Assembly (NCBI RefSeq): GCF_000091045.1 | Contig: NC_006679.1 | Span: 564,281-596,780, forward strand | Length of the DNA: 32,500 nucleotides | Source of the DNA: Cryptococcus deneoformans JEC21 | Lineage: Eukaryota > Basidiomycota > Tremellomycetes > Tremellales > Cryptococcaceae | Direction: 5' to 3' | Part shown: positions 1 through 9,944 of the stretch, in pieces | Layout of the letters: each line of letters starts with the position of its first letter | How positions within the stretch are numbered: the first letter of the stretch is position 1 | Translations under genes and position numbers: made by a program | Notes under the pieces: generated by a model | Databases searched by the model: none | What the model saw: only the letters and a program-made list of their open reading frames with translations | Told to the model about the DNA's origin: nothing

Positions 1-1076
1 TGGATTGTCGAGGTCGTCGATGATACCCACACATCCAAGAAGAATAACGAAGACGGTCGTATCCACTCGTTGACCACACGAATGAGGCTCAAGCACCGCC
101 AACTGAATTGTTACCTCCGCGCCGCCAACGCCGTCCTGCCTCAGTGGGGTTTCAAGCAGGTAGAAGTTTCCTGTACAAAAGAAAACAATCCCAAGGATTT
201 ACACACGTACTGGAACGTCGAATCTCACTGGAACGATCGATGCAAGTTTTTCTTCCCCGTGAGAGATGTAGCATAATGGCTAATAATGTTGTTCCGATAG
301 TGCCCGCTGGGAACGCCAAGCTGTACAAATCTCCCTTCTGGCGCGACTTTGTCCACCTCAACGTTGCCATGTGGACATCCAACAATGCTCTCGTCCCGGA
401 CCCGGACAAGGAAGACATTCTCGCTTCACAACCATTCGACTGGCCATTCCTCCATCTTGGTCTTCGTATGTGTGGCTGGGGCGATCACCAAATCAAATTT
501 TACCTCCTCGGCACACCCATCATCTGGTGGTTCTCAACTATCAGCTTGGCTATTGGTTTAGGTCTGGCTGCTTGGTATGTGGCGAGGATGCAGAGGGGGT
601 ACAAGGAGTGGAAAGCGGGAGAGTGGGATCATTGGCTTTGGGCGGGTAAGGTGGCGTTTGGTGGCTGGGCTTTGCATTTCTGTGAGTAATCATCATCATT
701 TTGACTAGGCGTTTGGCGTGGGATTTGTGCCTGATGAGATGGTTAGTCCCCTTTTTGATTATGGGTCGAGTTACCTATCTTCACCATTATGCAAGTCCCT
801 CTCTTCCTTTTTCCTCCTCGTGGTTATTTCGACTGACAGCTGTCCCAGCTTCCTACATTATACTTTGCTGTTCTCATGGCCGGGCACATCCTCGACCACT
901 TCTTTTTCGCTTCCTCCACCCGCTCACACACTAAAAAGCTCATTTGGTTTGCCGTCTGGGCAGGAGTGGTGATACTGAGCTTCTGGTGGTTCAAGGACCT
1001 CGCGCTTGGTATCTCTGGTAACGTGAACAATCACTGGGGATGGGGATGGAGGTCATCTTGGAATATCTACAACTGA
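1..1076 (+). CDS. Protein O-mannosyltransferase (PMT family), 3' part
   Basis: Dolichyl-phosphate-mannose:protein O-mannosyltransferase of the ER membrane; it transfers mannose to Ser/Thr of secretory proteins. The gene begins left of the window. Exons <1-241, 301-681, 747-790 and 849-1076 join in frame, ending in TGA. The translation opens in the MIR/lumenal region (WIVEVVDD, then HTYWNVESHWNDRLPAGN) and continues into the C-terminal membrane block: TSNNALVPDPDKED, GLRMCGWGD, LLGTPIIWW, then LHFFPFLIMGRVTYLHHYLP and several hydrophobic helices, ending WNIYN. The FPFLIMGRVTYLHHY segment resembles the PMT1/PMT2 (POMT2-like) branch more than PMT4/POMT1, but I cannot fix the paralogue. Two of the three introns seen use GC donors. 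It is convergent with the DHFR gene, 180 bases downstream. Confidence 0.9.
242..300 (+). other. GC-AG intron in the PMT gene
   Basis: The donor is GCAAGT and the acceptor GATAG, with a CTAAT branch-like site about 30 bases before the acceptor. Splicing here creates a Leu codon (T|TG) and gives NDR-LPAGN in frame. The nearby GT donor at 259 (GTGAGA) would put the next exon in the wrong frame. Confidence 0.8.
791..848 (+). other. GC-AG intron in the PMT gene
   Basis: The donor is GCAAGT directly after the Tyr codon of LHHY and the acceptor is TCCCAG. The join gives LHHY-LPTLYFAV, the conserved PMT sequence. A GT four bases into the intron would break the frame. Confidence 0.85.
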
Positions 1077-1256
1077 GCATGACACACACACCGAGAGGGA
1101 GACGGACGAACAAAGAAAGAGGTGGCGAATGCCATTCAAGAAAATATACCAGATAGAGACGCTACGAGCCATGTGTTTTACCTTGCATTATTATGAATTC
1201 ATGAACCCATTCTCATCGTACTGCCCAAAGTATTTGTTTGTTCATACAACCAAGAG

Positions 1257-2066
<810 letters not shown>

Positions 2067-2446
2067 CGTGCGGAGGGCGTTGAGGAGCGGCCGCATACAC
2101 CGGTGCTGGGATGGAGTCGAGTTGGATTTGCAAGTCGTGCCGGGGGGGAACATCACACGCGCCCACCTCGAGGACGCGACAGGACATCACACGCCAGTTA
2201 CGTAACTGCTACGCACGGAGAGCAAGCCAGGCAAAGTGGGGCGAGGTGCATGCATGATCTTTTTGACGGTGAGGAAGCCGGGGCAGATGCGTGGAGAGCA
2301 GACAGCATGCATTGGAGAGAAAAGCGACGAGTACGTCCAAACGGCGGCGTAAGTGGGGTGCGAGATAAACAAGCGGAATGGCCGGTGGTGACGCACTGCT
2401 GTATACTCCATTCCTCACGCACTCTCCCACATCCACGCCATATACC
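2067..2446. promoter_or_regulatory. Divergent promoter of DHFR and ARPC3
   Basis: A 380-base intergenic stretch between the two start codons. It contains a perfect 14-bp palindrome (2195-2208) with a TTACGTAA core. I see no other strong element and no clear TATA box. Confidence 0.6.
2195..2208. promoter_or_regulatory. Perfect palindrome with TTACGTAA core (possible bZIP site)
   Basis: CAGTTACGTAACTG reads identically on both strands. TTACGTAA is the kind of full site bound by bZIP dimers. It lies about 130 bases upstream of the DHFR start and about 240 bases upstream of the ARPC3 start. Binding is inferred only from the motif. Confidence 0.45.
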
Positions 2447-3386
2447 ATGCCAGTAAGTCGCCCAGCGACCTGCGCTCACAGCTCACAGCCCATAGGCATA
2501 CCATTCCGCATTCAACCAAGACACCTCCGTCAGGCAGGTCGGCAACACCGCCATCCTCCCTATCACCACAAAGATCAGGGGGCCCGCACCCTTGTCCTGT
2601 GAGTTGGCGACCCACTCGAGTTGCCCAAGGGATAGAATGGACTGCTGACGAGACTGTTTGCGATGTAGCCGACCCAACTCAGCCAGATATCATTGACGAG
2701 TCTTTGGACTTGTATGTGCCGATTATGATGTAGTCGCGTATCCACGGTTGACCATTGTCTGCAGGTTCAGAGCAAACTGTCTTTTCCGGAACTTTGAGAT
2801 CAAGGGCGAGTCCCTCATCATGCTGGTGTTGCTATTGATAACTCGCTGATGTATCTACAGGCCCCGCGGACCGTCTCCTCATCTACCTCATCCTCTTCAT
2901 CTCCGATTGTCTCACCAAGCTCGCCCCTACCGCCGGCAAGCCCTCTCCGTCTTACCAGGAAGCCACCAAGGTCCTCCAAACCCTTTCAGTTGACAATTTT
3001 GCTCTTCCTGGCGATGCCGGATTTCCTTTGAATAGCTTGTACCACCCTCCTGCCTCTCGAGTGGATGCCGGTGAGTCGTCTCGTGTTGCTGTATATGAGA
3101 GTGGATCAGGGATTTATCGAAACTGACACAATGAGACAAGACCACCTCCGATCGTACCTTACCCAAACTCGGTGTGAGCTTGCTCTCCGTCTGTGTGATA
3201 GGCTTTACCCCCAGGAGCAGGTGATCGGCCCTGATGGACAACCAACGGGACAGCTGGGACCTAGGGCCACAAAACCTAGCAAGTGGTGGATGTCTTTCCA
3301 GAAGAGACGGTGCGTTCCATCATTCCTAACATGCTGGTGTCTAGCTAATGTAGCATAGATTCATGGGAAGATCGCTTGGCGTTTAA
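2447..3386 (+). CDS. ARPC3: Arp2/3 complex subunit 3 (p21-Arc)
   Basis: Subunit of the seven-protein Arp2/3 complex that nucleates branched actin at endocytic patches. Seven exons: 2447-2452, 2496-2598, 2669-2711, 2765-2805, 2861-3070, 3141-3309 and 3359-3386; 600 bases, 199 residues. The first coding exon is only six bases (Met-Pro). The protein starts MP-AYHSAFN, followed by VRQVGNTAILPI, DIIDESLDLFRANCLFRNFE, a central helix LLIYLILFISDCLTKL and the C-terminal signature KPSKWWMSFQKRRFMGRSL. It is about 20 residues longer than human ARPC3, mainly in the loop EQVIGPDGQPTGQLGPRA before PSKWW. Intron 4 (2806-2860) has a GC donor. Identification is secure. Confidence 0.96.
2806..2860 (+). other. 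GC-AG intron in ARPC3
   Basis: The donor is GCGAGT after the first base of a Gly codon and the acceptor is CTACAG. The join gives FEIKG-PADRLLIY, the conserved ARPC3 sequence. The only nearby GT, five bases further on, gives the wrong frame. Confidence 0.8.
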
Positions 3387-3723
3387 ACAGAGATACGAGA
3401 GAGAGAGAGAGAGAGGCGTGCGGTGACGTAGAAAGGATCTCGAGTCATACGCAGGATCGAGGACGGTGAAAGGATAGACTTGCTATGCGGGTATGCATAT
3501 ATTGTAAGGACCGAGCCGCGAGTTTTGTGTCATGTGTAGCTTTTCAGACGTCATGGCTGTTTGGGACAACAGGTGAATGGAGTGATGTTAGGAATAGTTA
3601 CGTTTCTCATTCGACAGGGTATAAGTCGAAGCTGGGATGGTGTACATCTTTGTTTTCTCACCTTATTCTTCACCTACGACAAAAACCTGCTAACCATCTC
3701 GTCTACCTCCTGTCATACTAACC
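3387..3723. other. Intergenic, ARPC3 3' UTR and next promoter
   Basis: A gene-free stretch of 337 bases. It holds a (GA)n microsatellite at about 3397-3416, in the likely ARPC3 3' UTR. Nothing else is recognisable. Confidence 0.5.
3397..3416 (+). repeat. GA dinucleotide microsatellite
   Basis: About nine to ten uninterrupted GA units just after the ARPC3 stop codon. Confidence 0.85.
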
Positions 3724-4230
3724 ATGTCCAACCCCGTCAGTCCAACAATCTCCCTCACCCCCTTCCTCTCCACTCCACCTCTCACTCCGACCGCCTCTTT
3801 CCCCACTTCACCCGTCTCCTCTCCTACCACCCCTATCACCCCCGCCTCCATCCGAATCCCTTCCTTTCCCCCTACCAGATCATACTCAAACTCTCTTTAT
3901 CCACCCCTCAAAGCACATCTCGCTCTTCTCCACCCGTCAACCCCTCCTCCCATCATCTCCTTTTGCGCCCGACGGCTCCTCTCTCCCGACATGCCTCACG
4001 GGTACAACCCTCATGTCCAAGGAGAAGAATGGATACCGATCCATCTCATTGATGGGGGATGTGACCTGCAAACCGCTGGAGTAGGGATGGATGCGCCCAA
4101 GGGTCTGCGGGCGGATCAGAATGGTCCGGGCAAAGAGATGGATGAGAGAATGGAGAGGATGTATGCAGCGGCAAGGACGAGCTGGAAGCTGTTGGAGGAA
4201 AAGGCACCTGCGAAAGGGAATGTTCTATAG
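3724..4230 (+). CDS. Unrecognised 168-residue protein, single exon
   Basis: I do not recognise a family. The ORF is intact from ATG to TAG without introns. Residues 1-55 are rich in Ser, Thr and Pro (repeated STPPLTPT/SPTTPITP-like text) and look disordered. Residues about 58-110 look like a small folded region (PLKAHLALLHPS, SFCARRLLSPDMPHGYNP, EEWIPIHLIDGGCDLQTAGVGM), and the C-terminal part is charged and helical (KEMDERMERMYAAARTSWKLLEE). There is no signal peptide or membrane segment. C-rich codon choice in the first half fits coding use. It lies between ARPC3 and FEX on the same strand. It is probably a real gene; its function is unknown. Confidence 0.65.
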   Translation: MSNPVSPTISLTPFLSTPPLTPTASFPTSPVSSPTTPITPASIRIPSFPPTRSYSNSLYPPLKAHLALLHPSTPPPIISFCARRLLSPDMPHGYNPHVQGEEWIPIHLIDGGCDLQTAGVGMDAPKGLRADQNGPGKEMDERMERMYAAARTSWKLLEEKAPAKGNVL

Positions 4231-4654
4231 ATGAGGGGGCGGCTGTAGAGAGATGTATAGGCTTGTAGTCTCGATTTGACACCATCCGGAAGTTGCAAAA
4301 GTAGCGCACGGTATGTTTTTCCACAGAATCCTTCCGTGTCTGAACTATCAGCTTTCAGTGCAGTGTGCTACTGTGCTGATCGCTGCTGCTTTTCGTATAT
4401 TATCGCATTCCCACCACGTAGAGAAAAAAGAGGAGGAGATAGAAGGCACGTAGAGAAAAAAGAGGAGATAGAAGCGGTGACATCATGCCTGATGGTAGGC
4501 ACGGACAAAAATAAACCGGCAGGAAGAAATGTCAAACTCTTGTTTTGAACACTTTGTTATTTCTTCTCTCCAACTTTACTGTATCATCTTTCAGTTCCTT
4601 TATTAAAAAGCTGTTGCCGCCCCCCCTTGTTATGTCTTGCCCATTGAAAGCAAC
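4231..4654. other. Intergenic region upstream of FEX with a direct repeat
   Basis: A stretch of 424 bases between the 168-residue gene and the fluoride exporter. It contains an imperfect tandem repeat (4415-4474) and a C-run before the FEX start. No gene is visible in it. Confidence 0.5.
4415..4474 (+). repeat. Tandem direct repeat of about 30 bases
   Basis: Two adjacent copies of a unit that begins CACGTAGAGAAAAAAGAGGA and ends GATAGAAG. They start at 4415 and 4447 and differ by one 3-base (AGG) insertion in the first copy. Confidence 0.85.
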
Positions 4655-5990
4655 ATGACATCGGACAGCGATCATACGCATGCTGCCGTTAAGCAGCGAC
4701 AGCAGCGACAACCTCGACAACAGCGGAACCGCTCCCGATCCTCCATCTCGGCTGATCCCGAAGAATTCCTTCCCTCTCGCCCACCATCCCCGCCCGGCCC
4801 AAGCGCTAACGCTCCCCCTCCGTCTGAAAGAGTTACCCATCTGCGATTAAGTGCGCACTATGCTGTGTTGGTTTTGGCTAGTATGTTGGGGTGTGTAGCG
4901 AGGATTGGGTTGAATGGCCTCTGTACTTGTAGGCATTCTCAATACATACATATCTAACGGAGGTGCTGATTTTCGTCGTTAGATGACGGACAGATCATCT
5001 ATGCGCTGGCTTGGTCCCAAGGCATTGGAAGTGGTGTGATGGGATTAGCCCTGGCGAAGAAGAATGAGATGACAATCCTGTAAGGCGCCTTTTCTCTTGT
5101 ACATTTTGAAGCAATCCACTGACTACATCATAGGTACCCACCATTATATACCTTCCTAACCACCGGTATAGCCGGGTGCATCACTACCTTTTCGTCATGG
5201 ATGTTGGAAGGTTACCTCTCATTCAGTAATTTCAATCATTATAATCGAAAAGGACTCCACGACGTAAGTCTAGCGCAAAAGTCCATGGGAATTGATGTGA
5301 CTAATAAATATATGCTTTTAGACTGTCGATGGTGTTGCATACTCTCTCTCAACGTTTGCCATCGCCTTGAGCTGTCTCCGTTTCGGTGAACATTTCGGCT
5401 CAGCCCTTCCCAAGTTACCCTATTTTAACACGCTCTCTCGCGTCACTCCGCCAGAAGAGAAATCTTCTTCTCCCAGTTTGTTACCGCACACTCCCATCCT
5501 GGATATCCTCACCATCCTCACTGCTTTTCTAGCTTATCTCATCGCCCTCCTCTTATACTTTCTTGCGCCACACTCTTGGCGACACGATGTGGTATTCCCG
5601 CTTCTCATGTCGCCTCCAGGCGCCATCCTCCGATTCTCTCTTTCTAATATTAATATTCGTCACCCCTTTATAAACCGTTTCCCATTGGGGACATTCATCT
5701 CGAATATGGTAGCCACTCTTCTTATCGCCGGGACTTTTGCGGCTCAACGACGCCCAAACGTCGTCAATGCTGGGAGTGTGAGGTGCAATGCACTCTACGC
5801 TATACAGCAAGGGTTCTGTGGCTGCTTGAGCACAGTTTCGACGTTTGTGGTTGAAGCGAGGGCAGTAGAAGGGTGGAGATGGAAGTGGCTTTACGTAGGA
5901 GCCAGTGTTATTCTGGGCCATGTCTTTGTCCTTGCTGTCGTAGGAGGTACCGGATGGAACGAGGGATATGTCGACGCTTGTACCGGATAA
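4655..5990 (+). CDS. FEX1: Fluoride exporter, two-domain CrcB/FEX protein
   Basis: Plasma-membrane fluoride channel that removes F- entering as HF. Exons 4655-4928, 4983-5079, 5134-5263 and 5322-5990 give 389 residues. Residues 1-60 are hydrophilic, Gln/Arg/Pro-rich and probably cytosolic. Two CrcB-type domains follow: the first has LASMLGCVARIGLNGL, then TTGIAGCITTFSSWMLEGYL; the second begins after a linker and a bridging helix (LTAFLAYLIALLLYFLAP) and has PPGAILRFSLS, PLGTFISNMVATLLIAGTFA and GFCGCLSTVSTFVVEA. This is the usual fused fungal arrangement. The two halves are not equivalent: the TTFSS Phe-box is intact only in the first, and the pore Asn (ISN) is visible only in the second. 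It converges with the Zn2Cys6 gene, 138 bases away. Confidence 0.93.
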
Positions 5991-6128
5991 TAATTTTATA
6001 ATAGATTTTATTTCCTAGATTACATTAATGACCTATATGTTATAACATTATAATGAAGCTGCATGGATAGCTGATTATACGAATGGCCCAAGACTCGAAT
6101 CCATCTAGATTTCAATTATTTATACTAT

Positions 6129-9100
6129 TCACACATGCTGACTCGCGAGAGCCATCTTCTTCATCTCTTCCATGGCTTTGGCTTGTGTACGGCTGATCGC
6201 CATAGAATCAGCTACAGTTGCTTCATCGGACTTTCAGGTCACACTTACGACATGTCCATCACCTCCCCTGCACGATAAAGCTCATTAATAATAACGTCGA
6301 CATCATCGGAAACTGTTTTGCAAGCTGTATGAGTTTTATTTATTTATTTTTTAGTCTTTTTTTTTGTCGATGGTAGACTTAGAAGAGTATCGATTGGGAC
6401 TTACATATTACATCTCCCAGTCGGGAAAACCTCTCTAACTCTTTGATCAGGCACTTGGCTACCATGCACCAGACCAAAATCACTTCGGCATCAATCTCCT
6501 GGGCAGGCTATAATTAGTGCGGTGGTCAGCTGCGTCTATAATAACCCCATTGCACATCGTAAATGACTTACTATTTGTGGTAAACTTCTAAACAAATCGA
6601 CACTTTGACGCGCGGCTTGCATAGCCACGTTATTATCAGCATCTGCAGAGTTGATATCGTGCAAGAGCATATCAGTGGCAATGAAGTGATGATGCTATAC
6701 AGGCCACATAAGCCTTCACGACCGTTCAAATCCATAATGCCTTCTTACCAAAATAATTAACTTTGTTCCGAACACCAGTTCAGCCCCCTCGACATCAGCC
6801 ATTTTTTTCCTTTCCAACAGCGACATTCCATCAACCCCCAGATTTTTTTTCAATCTGTTTAGCGCAAAAAGACATTCGTTATAGTCTTTGGGATTTCTAT
6901 ATTTCGGTTGATTGAGATACACGGGAGGAGAAGAAGCTGACTGGGTACCAGGTGTAGAAAGAAGGCAAAGATACTCTGCCCAAGCGCGGCTATAATCCGA
7001 ATCTTCTTCTGGTTCAAGGAATGCCAGCTTCGAAGCACGCTCGAGAATGGTAACAGCCTTGACCCAGCGGATGCTACGCGAGGATTAACAGATGTGCGAC
7101 CATAAAAAGTCTGATTTGACTTACTACCAGCTATCGCGTTCTGAGACCGGTATAGGCCCGTTTCGATAGAGATCTCTAACTGTGATATCATCCCCGGACG
7201 TAACATTTTGCTGCTTTTTGTAAGCCTTTTTCATACAATTGAGCGTCGAAAACCGCAAACTTACAGAAGAGATGTCATCAAATGGTCGCCCGAAAGGTGT
7301 AAGAATATCGTCATCGCTAATGGACGACGGGAAACCAGTCGCTAGAGCACCGCAACGTTCGATTGAGTAGACACACCAGCTGCATAATTCCTCAGTCTAG
7401 ACCACCCTAGCTTATGAGCCAACATCACTTACAACGCGTGCACGCGCTCGGCCAACTCAATGGCATCTTCCGGGGGCGGGAGTAGGTATGATCTGGTACG
7501 CAGTAATGGATTCGTGGGAGGAGCAGCTCTGAAAGTAAGAGAGGGGATTCTATGTATACCTGTGGACAAGACAAGCCTGACGGCAATACCGGCCACAAGC
7601 CATCCCTAGTATCAAACCGAACGTCAGCCAAAGCTTGGAACCGAAGAAGTCAAGACAGCTCACTTCATGATGACGGTTGTTCGTATAAGCGTAAGCACTG
7701 AGAAGCATAGCTGCTCGAATGGCGTCAATCAACCTATCGCTATTTGCAGCAGCCGCATCCAGATGTCGACATGCTTCCGTGAAGAAACGTTCCTCCATGG
7801 ATGCCGAATTAGGCGCCTGAGATAATCGAGTAGCCCAAAGGTACTGCACAACAACCTTAGTTAACGACCAGCTACCGAAGACCGAAAGTTGTAATCAGAA
7901 ATTCATCAACTCACCATCGCATTTAACAATGCTGGACTAGGTCTTCGCTTGTCCATAAATGTCATACGATATCGGAACCTTGGTATGCTCATTTCGAAGA
8001 AGAGACGGACATGTGCCAAGAAGCAATCCAACCTTGTTTAATTTTGATGAGATTCTATTTCCACGACGCGATATTTGATACTTTGATACTTACAGGAGAT
8101 TTCGATGTTCATCTTTCAGTCCATCGAATTCCGCACTGTTTAACAACAGCGAATTCCGATCAGGAGCTTCCCCCAGTGTTTTCCCTCCCGCAATCCATTG
8201 CGCGGTCTGTCCCTTGCCTGTTCTCCTCTTCTTCTGCCACTCTGATGCCTCTTTCGATGAAATATTTTGGTTCGTCGCTGTATTCTCGCCGGGACCAAAA
8301 AGAAATTCTCCTAGACGATCTGATAGATTATCCACAGAATCAATGTTGTCGTGCAGCTCGGGTGGGAGGCCAAGCATGGAGGAAACAGAAGTAGGAGCAG
8401 AAGACGAAGATTTGTCATTAGCTTCGGGGGACACAGAACTCTGAGATTGCTTTGCGATATCATTTGGGAGTAAAGTAGGACCAGTTTGAGGATATGCGGT
8501 AGATGGCGCGTTTATTGGGGGTAAAGCGGGCACCGTAGGGAAGGTATATGTTGACTGGGCTGTAAATTGCGAATCCCTGGAGATGGCCGGTGTTGGAACC
8601 TCTCGGCTAAGATTCTCTCTCTGGGATATCGGGACTGTGAGATCAGATGACACAACGGGATTGACGGTAGGTTGCTGGGGTAGATAAACGAGTGGGAACT
8701 GTGTGCTTGAAGAAGTGCTGTCACGGACAGGATCTTCCGGCATATAACGTTGTTGAGGATACGTAGGAAATGGAAGATTGGGATCAAACGGAGAACTATA
8801 GTTTTGAGGCATCATCTGGGGAGTGGGGAATGAGTAGTTTGGTATCTGCACAGGATAGTTGAAGTCCACCACTGGTTGACGAGGAGCAAAACTTTGCCAG
8901 GGCTGATTCACAAGGTGGTCCGAGGGTGCCGACATGATGCGCTGTTGCTGAGGATGATGCGGGGTATCACCCGCAATAGAGCCCATGGATTGGGTATTGT
9001 GGACAGGACGAAAGCCATGAGAAAGATTCTGATGAGAGAACGGGGGCATTCGGCGTGCTGACATTCGCAATTAGCATTGCCACAAATGACAAAAAAACAC

Positions 9101-9944
9101 ACCTGTTTGAGATTGGGCCGGATGTACTTTTGAGAATGGCTTTTCTTCAGTCCTGTATTCGCATTCTTGCTTGTATTTTATGCAACTGGAACATTTTGGC
9201 CTTTCTGCAGAGCACCTCTACGGACACGATGAATTAACAAGGAGCCTTCTTGCTTTCTTTGCCATTGAACACTTGCCAGTTTCCGACGGCGACAGAACTT
9301 GCAAGCCCTACGAATCGTCAGGGATCTAAACCATTACTATAAGGACATCTACGTACATGCCTCTCTTCAGGGTTGCTTCTGTCGTCAGTGAAGCTTTACT
9401 AGGTTCAATACCTGACCAAATTTAGCAACTGGTAATCAGGCTGTAATATATTGCCTTACCTGGATCAAATTCTTGAGAACTTGGGAGATAAGATTAGAAT
9501 TCAATAACATTCTGATCCAGATCCCGAAACTCACGTTTGCATTGATCGGGGATTGTTTACTATGTCTGTGGGTGAGTCCATTGTCATTAGCATATCTCTG
9601 GCTACTCAGTAAGCAAGAAACATACCTGATCGTTGAAATGACCCTATTTCAGACGCCATTCCTGCTGCAGAAGTCTGATCATGCATCTCTCCTTGGTTCC
9701 CAGAGGGATACACCGAGTATAAGGGGCTGCCGTCGGAGCTACGACGTTCAGTAACGTCGTAGCTCAGATCACTTCCTGGGGGCACCTGGGACATATGCTC
9801 TGTCTGTAATATCTTGGTATTGGACGATGTAGCCCACCCATCTTCCTGCAGGCTTTCAGGCCGCCATCCACTGGAGGAGGGGAATATTTGGGTGTTTGCC
9901 GCTCCTTGATCTTGCCAGTCGCTTGTCTTTTTCGGCTGTTGCAT
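6129..9944 (-). CDS. Zn2Cys6 fungal transcription factor, 964 residues, 17 exons
   Basis: Nuclear DNA-binding regulator; its targets are unknown. Exons (minus): 9944-9626, 9565-9535, 9479-9460, 9411-9357, 9307-9277, 9217-9103, 9057-8094, 8032-7915, 7843-7664, 7605-7433, 7379-7265, 7210-7128, 7073-6749, 6694-6572, 6507-6405, 6324-6249 and 6192-6129. All phases close. A GAL4-type zinc cluster spans residues 144-171 (Cys144, 147, 154, 161, 164, 171; KRGMACKFCRRRKLRC). Residues about 190-510 are Pro/Ser/Gln-rich and low-complexity. A fungal-specific transcription factor domain follows (FLAHVRLFFEMSIPRFRY, YLWATRLSQAP, EGWLVAGIAVRLVLSTGIHR, WCVYSIERC). Exons 2, 3 and 5 are only 31, 20 and 31 bases. 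An in-frame Met at 10052 could extend the N-terminus by 36 residues. No orthologue is assigned. Confidence 0.88.
9218..9276 (-). other. GC-AG intron splitting the zinc cluster
   Basis: On the minus strand the donor is CTG|GCAAGT and the acceptor CCGTAG|AGG. Only this GC donor joins CKFCRRRKL to RCSAERPKC and yields all six cluster cysteines. The GT four bases downstream (GTGTTC) shifts the frame and loses four of the cysteines. Confidence 0.8.
9736..9765. repeat. Perfect 13-bp inverted repeat with 4-base loop
   Basis: GAGCTACGACGTT, four bases, then AACGTCGTAGCTC. It lies wholly inside coding exon 1 of the Zn2Cys6 gene and would form a strong stem-loop in the mRNA. Confidence 0.95.

Noticed and set aside
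259..300. A GT-AG intron (GTGAGA donor) in the PMT gene
   Set aside because: It puts the next exon out of frame with the conserved PMT sequence; the GC donor at 242 is the only one that fits.
7550..7580. An apparent intron donor GTATACA in the first Zn2Cys6 gene
   Set aside because: Reading through gives STGIHRIPSLTFRAAPP, the expected domain text, so the sequence is exonic.
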